Positions 60,197 through 64,000 of a stretch of DNA of 64,000 nucleotides are shown here, in pieces. Origin of the DNA: an uncultured Treponema sp. (GTDB lineage Bacteria; Spirochaetota; Spirochaetia; Treponematales; Treponemataceae); the NCBI GenBank assembly GCA_947165895.1, contig CAMVCB010000003.1, positions 186,001 through 250,000 on the forward strand, written 5' to 3'. The notes under the pieces were generated by a model. It was not told the origin of the DNA. It saw only the letters and a program-made list of their open reading frames with translations, and did no database searches. The stretch's first letter is position 1, and each line of letters starts with the position of its first letter. The position numbers were made by a program, and so were the translations under genes.

Positions 60197-62011
60197 ATGA
60201 AAGCTACAAAAACATTAATCTCAACACTGCGCGAAGCTCCAAATGACGCAGTTATTGCAAGCCATCAGCTTATGATGAGAAGCGGACTTATCCGCAAACT
60301 TGGAAACGGACTTTATGCTTACATGCCGCTCGGATTCCGTGCCTTACAGAAAGTTCAGAAAATTATCCGTGAAGAATTGGACAATGCAGGTTGTCTTGAA
60401 ATAAAACCGACTGTAATTCAGCCCGGTGATTTGTGGAAGGAATCTGGCCGCTGGGACAAAATGGCAGGCGAAATGCTTACCGCACAGAACCGCCAGGGCC
60501 AGGACATGGTAGTTTCTCCTACCGCTGAAGAAGCCTTCACTGCTATCGTACGCGACGGCCTTTCTTCTTACAAACAGCTTCCATTCACACTCTATCAGAT
60601 TAACACAAAATACCGTGATGAAATCCGTCCCCGCTACGGTGTAATGCGCGGCCGCGAATTCACAATGATGGATGCTTACTCTTTTGATAAAGACCAGGAA
60701 GATTTAAACGCTTCTTACGATAATGTTGCAGAAGCTTACCGCCGCATTTTCAAACGAATGGGCTTGAGCACAATCAGTGTAAAGGCCGATACTGGTGCTA
60801 TGGGTGGTTCAGGCTCAGAAGAATTCATGGTTGAATCTGAAGTTGGTGACGATACACTCCTTCTCTGCCCTAACTGCGATTATGCTGCAAACGTAGAAAA
60901 AGCTGCCTGCGCTCCTGAAGTTCCTCTCAACAGCGAAGGAAAGCCACAGGTAAAAACAGACAAGGCAATTGAAGAAGTTGCAACTCCAAATGTATTCAGC
61001 ATTGAAGACATGGAAAAATTCTTTGGTGAAAAACCGACAACCTTCCTCAAGGCTCTTATTTACAAGGTTTACAACTGCGCAATTGACCTTTCCAAAACAG
61101 AATTCTACAAGGACGCCAAAACTGTTACAGAAGGCGGCCAGACTTATATTCCAGAAACATTCTTCTGTGTACTTATCCGCGGAGATCTGGACGTAAACGA
61201 AACAAAACTTGCCGCTGAGCTTAAGGCTTCCGGCGCAGAGCTTGCAAGCGATGAAGATGTTTTGAAATACAGCGGTGCCCCACACGGCTTTGTTGGTCCT
61301 GTTGGAATCAAAATCCCTGTAATTGCAGATAAATCTACCGTAGACATGCACGACTGTATTGCGGGCGCCGGCAAAAACGGCTTCCACATTAAGCACGTTG
61401 AACCGGGCCGCGACTTTACTGCCTTTATGACAGCAGATGTCCGCACCTGTAAAGAAGGTGACAAATGTCCTGACTGCGGCGGAACTTTCTACATGAAAAA
61501 AGGTAACGAGCTTGGACATATCTTTAAGCTTGGTACAAAATATACAAAATCAATGAACGTAACTTATCTTGCTGAAAACGGAAAACCTGTAACACCTTTG
61601 ATGGGCTGCTATGGAATTGGTGTTGACCGTACTCTGGCAAGCATCATTGAAGGTCACCATGACGACAAGGGAATCCAGTGGCCTATGACAGTAGCACCTT
61701 ACCAGGTTGCAGTTATCCCGGTTCAGTACAAGGGACAGATGCAGGCAGTTGCAGACAAGCTTTACGCCGAGCTTACAGCTGCCGGAATCGAAGTTATCCT
61801 TGATGACCGCAGCGAGCGTCCTGGTGTTAAGTTCACAGACTCTGAGCTTATCGGTTACCCTGTACGCATTGTAGTTGGTGACAAGAACCTTCCAAACGTT
61901 GAGGTTAAAATCCGTACAGCTGATGCCGCTGAACTGGTTCCACAGGATCAGGCAGCAGAAAAGGTAGCAGCATACGTAAAGGAAGAGTTGGCAAAATTAA
62001 ATAATCTGTAA
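60197..62011 (+). CDS. proS: Prolyl-tRNA synthetase, bacterial type
   Basis: 604 residues. Class II motifs: RKLGNGLYAYMPLGFRALQK, motif 2 INTKYRDEIRPRYGVMRGREF, motif 3 CYGIGVDRTLASIIE. The editing INS domain lies between (residues about 230-410), as in bacterial-type ProRS. In contrast with the archaeal-type pheS this enzyme is bacterial. A structured element (62037-62196) lies downstream. Confidence 0.96.
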   Translation: MKATKTLISTLREAPNDAVIASHQLMMRSGLIRKLGNGLYAYMPLGFRALQKVQKIIREELDNAGCLEIKPTVIQPGDLWKESGRWDKMAGEMLTAQNRQGQDMVVSPTAEEAFTAIVRDGLSSYKQLPFTLYQINTKYRDEIRPRYGVMRGREFTMMDAYSFDKDQEDLNASYDNVAEAYRRIFKRMGLSTISVKADTGAMGGSGSEEFMVESEVGDDTLLLCPNCDYAANVEKAACAPEVPLNSEGKPQVKTDKAIEEVATPNVFSIEDMEKFFGEKPTTFLKALIYKVYNCAIDLSKTEFYKDAKTVTEGGQTYIPETFFCVLIRGDLDVNETKLAAELKASGAELASDEDVLKYSGAPHGFVGPVGIKIPVIADKSTVDMHDCIAGAGKNGFHIKHVEPGRDFTAFMTADVRTCKEGDKCPDCGGTFYMKKGNELGHIFKLGTKYTKSMNVTYLAENGKPVTPLMGCYGIGVDRTLASIIEGHHDDKGIQWPMTVAPYQVAVIPVQYKGQMQAVADKLYAELTAAGIEVILDDRSERPGVKFTDSELIGYPVRIVVGDKNLPNVEVKIRTADAAELVPQDQAAEKVAAYVKEELAKLNNL

Positions 62012-62036
62012 GGAAACATACCAATTCAAATTGATT

Positions 62037-62196
62037 ATGTAAAACAGGCGCTAAGGAGTGGAAAGTGTGGCAGAAACACTCTGATTGTTGTGACCGCGTG
62101 AGCGGTCAATTTTATAGTTACTTTGCAACAATCAGCGTGTAGCGCGATATCGCGCGGTTCTGTCACACTCTCCGCGACTGGAAGCCTGTTTTACAT
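62037..62196 (+). ncRNA. Structured intergenic element C (hairpin family)
   Basis: Outer stem ATGTAAAACAGGC (62037-62049) with GCCTGTTTTACAT (62184-62196), 13 of 13; second stem AGTGTGGCAGAA (62064-62075) with TTCTGTCACACT (62158-62169), one G-U; inner hairpins include GACCGC/GCGGTC and TGATTGTTG/CAACAATCA, and CGCGATATCGCG. The loop reads GCTAAGGAGTG on the left and CTCCGCGACTGGAA on the right, comparable to CGCTA/CTGGGA of elements A and B. At 160 bases it is the longest. It precedes an exported-protein gene by 15 bases. Confidence 0.55.
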
Positions 62197-62211
62197 TTAT
62201 TAGGACTATTT

Positions 62212-63276
62212 ATGAAAAAAATATTTACTTCCATTGTATCGCTTATTCTTGCCAATGCCGCCTTTGCAATGCCGGTTTTTAAATCTTACCTGCCGGACAC
62301 TTCCGGAGAATACCTTTACTACCGCGACTACAGCTTTGAGCGTGAAAGCTATGTCGGCATTCTTTATTATGATGATGAAACCTTCCAGCTGCGCTACTAC
62401 GCCCCACAAAACGAAGAGGCCTTCCTTACTGAAAAAGACATTGAGCTTCTGGTAAGTGCAGATCCAGAAGCAGATCACCTGGAGCTTACAGGGGAACGTT
62501 TTCTTTCTCACCTTAGTCCCAGCGATGAAGATACAGAAATCGTAAACTATCTGCACGACCTTTTATACGAGCTTTTTGCCAGAAGAAGCCGGGCAGAAAT
62601 CATCACTTATGAAAATCAGGATGAAAAAAGCGGATATACGGATTTTATGCAGTTCGGCGGTAATGTGAAAATCATTTACGACTGTATGGTTCCCCTTTTC
62701 AACCTGCGCACAATCTATTCCGAAGGCGGCGACATTCTTTTTAATTGCGTAACCTTCGGTCAGATTAAAAACACAGCTGACACAAGCTTCAGTGACTTTA
62801 AGGGATTTAATTTTGCAAGCAGTAAATCTGACGAAAATCCTAAAATCTACAAAAAATCAAAGGAAAAAACCGTTCTTTTTGAAAAACAGAGCATCAGCCT
62901 TGATAAAAACTGGACCCAGCAGCTGGAAAACTTCTGGACTTTGAACGAAGATTCCTTAATTGCTCTTTCCGAAATCCCCGATTATTACGATGATTTTACC
63001 AAAAACAGCTGTTTTTTAATCAGAAAACTTCTTTTGAGCTCGGAAAATTCCTACACCGATTTTGCTTCAACAGAATCCTTTATCAGGGACAAGAACATTA
63101 AAATCATTTCCAAAACCGGGCAAACAAAAAGCCAGAGAATGATTGTAAATACTAAAATCCTGACTAAAAACCCAGAAAAAAAATCCATGAATTATTTTTC
63201 GATTGCCACTTACGAAAGTGCCTATAAAGCAAATCAAGGATATTTTGAAAAAATAATAAAGAGCTACAAGCGATAA
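62212..63276 (+). CDS. Exported protein of unknown function
   Basis: 354 residues with a signal peptide (MKKIFTSIVSLILANAAFA). The mature protein begins MPVFKSYLPDTSGEYLYYRD; a beta-rich first third (VGILYYDDETFQLRYYAP) is followed by a helical region and a C-terminal beta segment. No known motif. AGGA stands before the ATG. Structured element C lies directly upstream, so its translation might be controlled by it. Confidence 0.65.
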   Translation: MKKIFTSIVSLILANAAFAMPVFKSYLPDTSGEYLYYRDYSFERESYVGILYYDDETFQLRYYAPQNEEAFLTEKDIELLVSADPEADHLELTGERFLSHLSPSDEDTEIVNYLHDLLYELFARRSRAEIITYENQDEKSGYTDFMQFGGNVKIIYDCMVPLFNLRTIYSEGGDILFNCVTFGQIKNTADTSFSDFKGFNFASSKSDENPKIYKKSKEKTVLFEKQSISLDKNWTQQLENFWTLNEDSLIALSEIPDYYDDFTKNSCFLIRKLLLSSENSYTDFASTESFIRDKNIKIISKTGQTKSQRMIVNTKILTKNPEKKSMNYFSIATYESAYKANQGYFEKIIKSYKR

Positions 63277-63315
63277 AAAGGCTGCATAAAAACTTAAGTT
63301 TACCTATCGCTTGTA

Positions 63316-63339
63316 CAAGGTTTGCGAACGCAAACCTTG
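63316..63339. terminator. Bidirectional terminator between convergent genes
   Basis: CAAGGTTTGCG (63316-63326) and CGCAAACCTTG (63329-63339) are perfect inverted repeats between the exported-protein gene and the GerMN gene. Confidence 0.7.
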
Positions 63340-63355
63340 CGTTATAAATCTCTTA

Positions 63356-64000
63356 TCAGAAGCTTCCCTTGCTGAGAGGCTGGTCAATTCTGATTCCTTC
63401 TTCTCCCAAAAACTGCTTTTTCTGTCCGTTGATTAAGAACTGAACGCTGTTCACAGTCGAGAAGGTAGTAGCAGTATATACTACCTGCATAAGCTGATTT
63501 ATCTGACCTACAGTACCTTCCTGATTAAATTCAAAATTATCGCTGAAATTCAGGTAGGCAACCCCGTTGCTGACGCGGGCTCCCAAAAGCTTTGTTCCCT
63601 TTGGAATAAAGCTTGTAAGGTTACGCTCGGCCGTGTTTGAATAATCAGGGCCCGCAAGCAAAAGATTGATTGCAGTTGTAAGCGGAGAATCATTTTTTGT
63701 TACTGAACGCTTAATCATCTTACGGACAACAGTTCCGTCTGCATCGATGACTGTAAAGCAAAGCTGAAGTTCTGTTTTTGCAGGAGCTTTTGGAGGCGCT
63801 TTAGGCTGATCTGCCTTCGGCTTTTCAGCTTCTGTTTTTACTGGAGCCGGCGCAGCTACAGGGGCTTCCTCTTCTACAGCCGGTCTGTTATAAAAATCAT
63901 CCGGGTTCTCAGGCTCTTTTTCCTGGCCCTTAAGCTGATTGATTGTGATTTTTTCTTCAGATGAAGAGCTTTCTTCCGCAGAACCGTCAGCTTCCGAAGC
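63356..64000 (-). CDS. GerMN-domain protein, C-terminal part
   Basis: 215 residues are visible; the start lies beyond the right edge. A Pro/Glu/Ala-rich linker (APVAAPAPVKTEAEKPKAD, PKAPPKAPAK) leads to a GerMN domain: TTAINLLLAGPDYSN, FIPKGTKLLGARVSNGVAYLNFSDNF, QINQLMQVVYTATTFSTVNSV. GerMN proteins are mostly exported or lipid-anchored and may touch the cell wall. An ATG at 63718 lies within the domain and is not the start. Confidence 0.85.
   Translation of the reverse strand, partial: ASEADGSAEESSSSEEKITINQLKGQEKEPENPDDFYNRPAVEEEAPVAAPAPVKTEAEKPKADQPKAPPKAPAKTELQLCFTVIDADGTVVRKMIKRSVTKNDSPLTTAINLLLAGPDYSNTAERNLTSFIPKGTKLLGARVSNGVAYLNFSDNFEFNQEGTVGQINQLMQVVYTATTFSTVNSVQFLINGQKKQFLGEEGIRIDQPLSKGSF

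Noticed and set aside
60815..61519. A 234-codon minus-strand open frame opposite proS
   Set aside because: Antisense shadow caused by codon bias in proS; the product has no motif and no ribosome site.
1..64000. CRISPR array, prophage, insertion sequence or rRNA operon
   Set aside because: No regularly spaced direct repeats, no cas, integrase, transposase or phage structural genes and no rRNA sequence were seen.

Overview
The window reads as a chromosomal segment of a non-pallidum Treponema (Spirochaetota). The evidence is a periplasmic-type FlaB flagellin behind a sigma-28-like promoter, an archaeal-type phenylalanyl-tRNA synthetase alpha chain, asparagine at the rifampicin position of RpoB, an HPr/HPr-kinase pair, and many short lipoproteins with spirochaete-like lipoboxes. 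There is no transposase, integrase, phage gene or CRISPR array. Almost everything is ordinary chromosome; the odd material sits in intergenic repeats, leaders and small remnants.

Layout. 1-8050 (all minus): partial panB, a radical SAM gene, a three-gene set coupling a diguanylate cyclase, a degenerate HD-GYP protein and an orphan solute-binding lipoprotein, then a HAD phosphatase, an FGGY kinase and a PRPP synthetase. 8181-9208 (plus): flaB with a structured leader. 9334-21089 (minus): one strong promoter feeds tRNA-Thr, rpmG, tRNA-Trp, secE, nusG, rplKAJL, rpoB and rpoC. 21179-27077: cysE, radA, a sigma-54-promoted hsp20, pgsA, a cytidylate-kinase-like gene and a NUDIX gene, with large palindromic elements between them. 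27107-36841: LysM/lipoprotein pair, YdbC-like protein, holA-lexA-ptsH-hprK, divergent hpf, rpoN, a DUF1015 gene and an orphan DNA methyltransferase sitting on a LacI remnant. 36994-47632: secreted hydrolases, a split end to purine synthesis (stand-alone AICAR transformylase plus PurO-like IMP cyclohydrolase), an acyltransferase, a LivJ-like binding protein, an rRNA methyltransferase and a TetR regulator. 47783-56156 (minus): pheS with a second, diverged pheS tail behind it, and a seven-gene run from tatD to two exported proteins. 56354-64000: M23 peptidase, bactofilin, YaaR and RicT, then a methyltransferase, proS, an exported protein and a partial GerMN-domain gene.

How the parts connect. 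Three global regulators lie together: rpoN, hpf and hprK-ptsH, the same set that forms the rpoN/PTS-Ntr cluster of proteobacteria, but here on both strands, and lexA abuts ptsH. A near-perfect sigma-54 promoter 8 kb away drives hsp20. Two diguanylate cyclases and one probably altered HD-GYP protein point to c-di-GMP signalling. The M23-bactofilin pair suggests localised wall remodelling linked to cell shape.

The best candidates for something undescribed are: a family of intergenic hairpins with variable but fully paired stems and conserved internal-loop bases (21179-21289, 24777-24878, probably 62037-62196 and 32662-32705); a set of genes with a -10 box 6-8 bases from the ATG and no Shine-Dalgarno sequence, predicting leaderless transcripts; the cyclase/HD/binding-protein operon; and the pheS double tail, which looks like the scar of an allele replacement. 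Functions given here come from motif reading without database searches.
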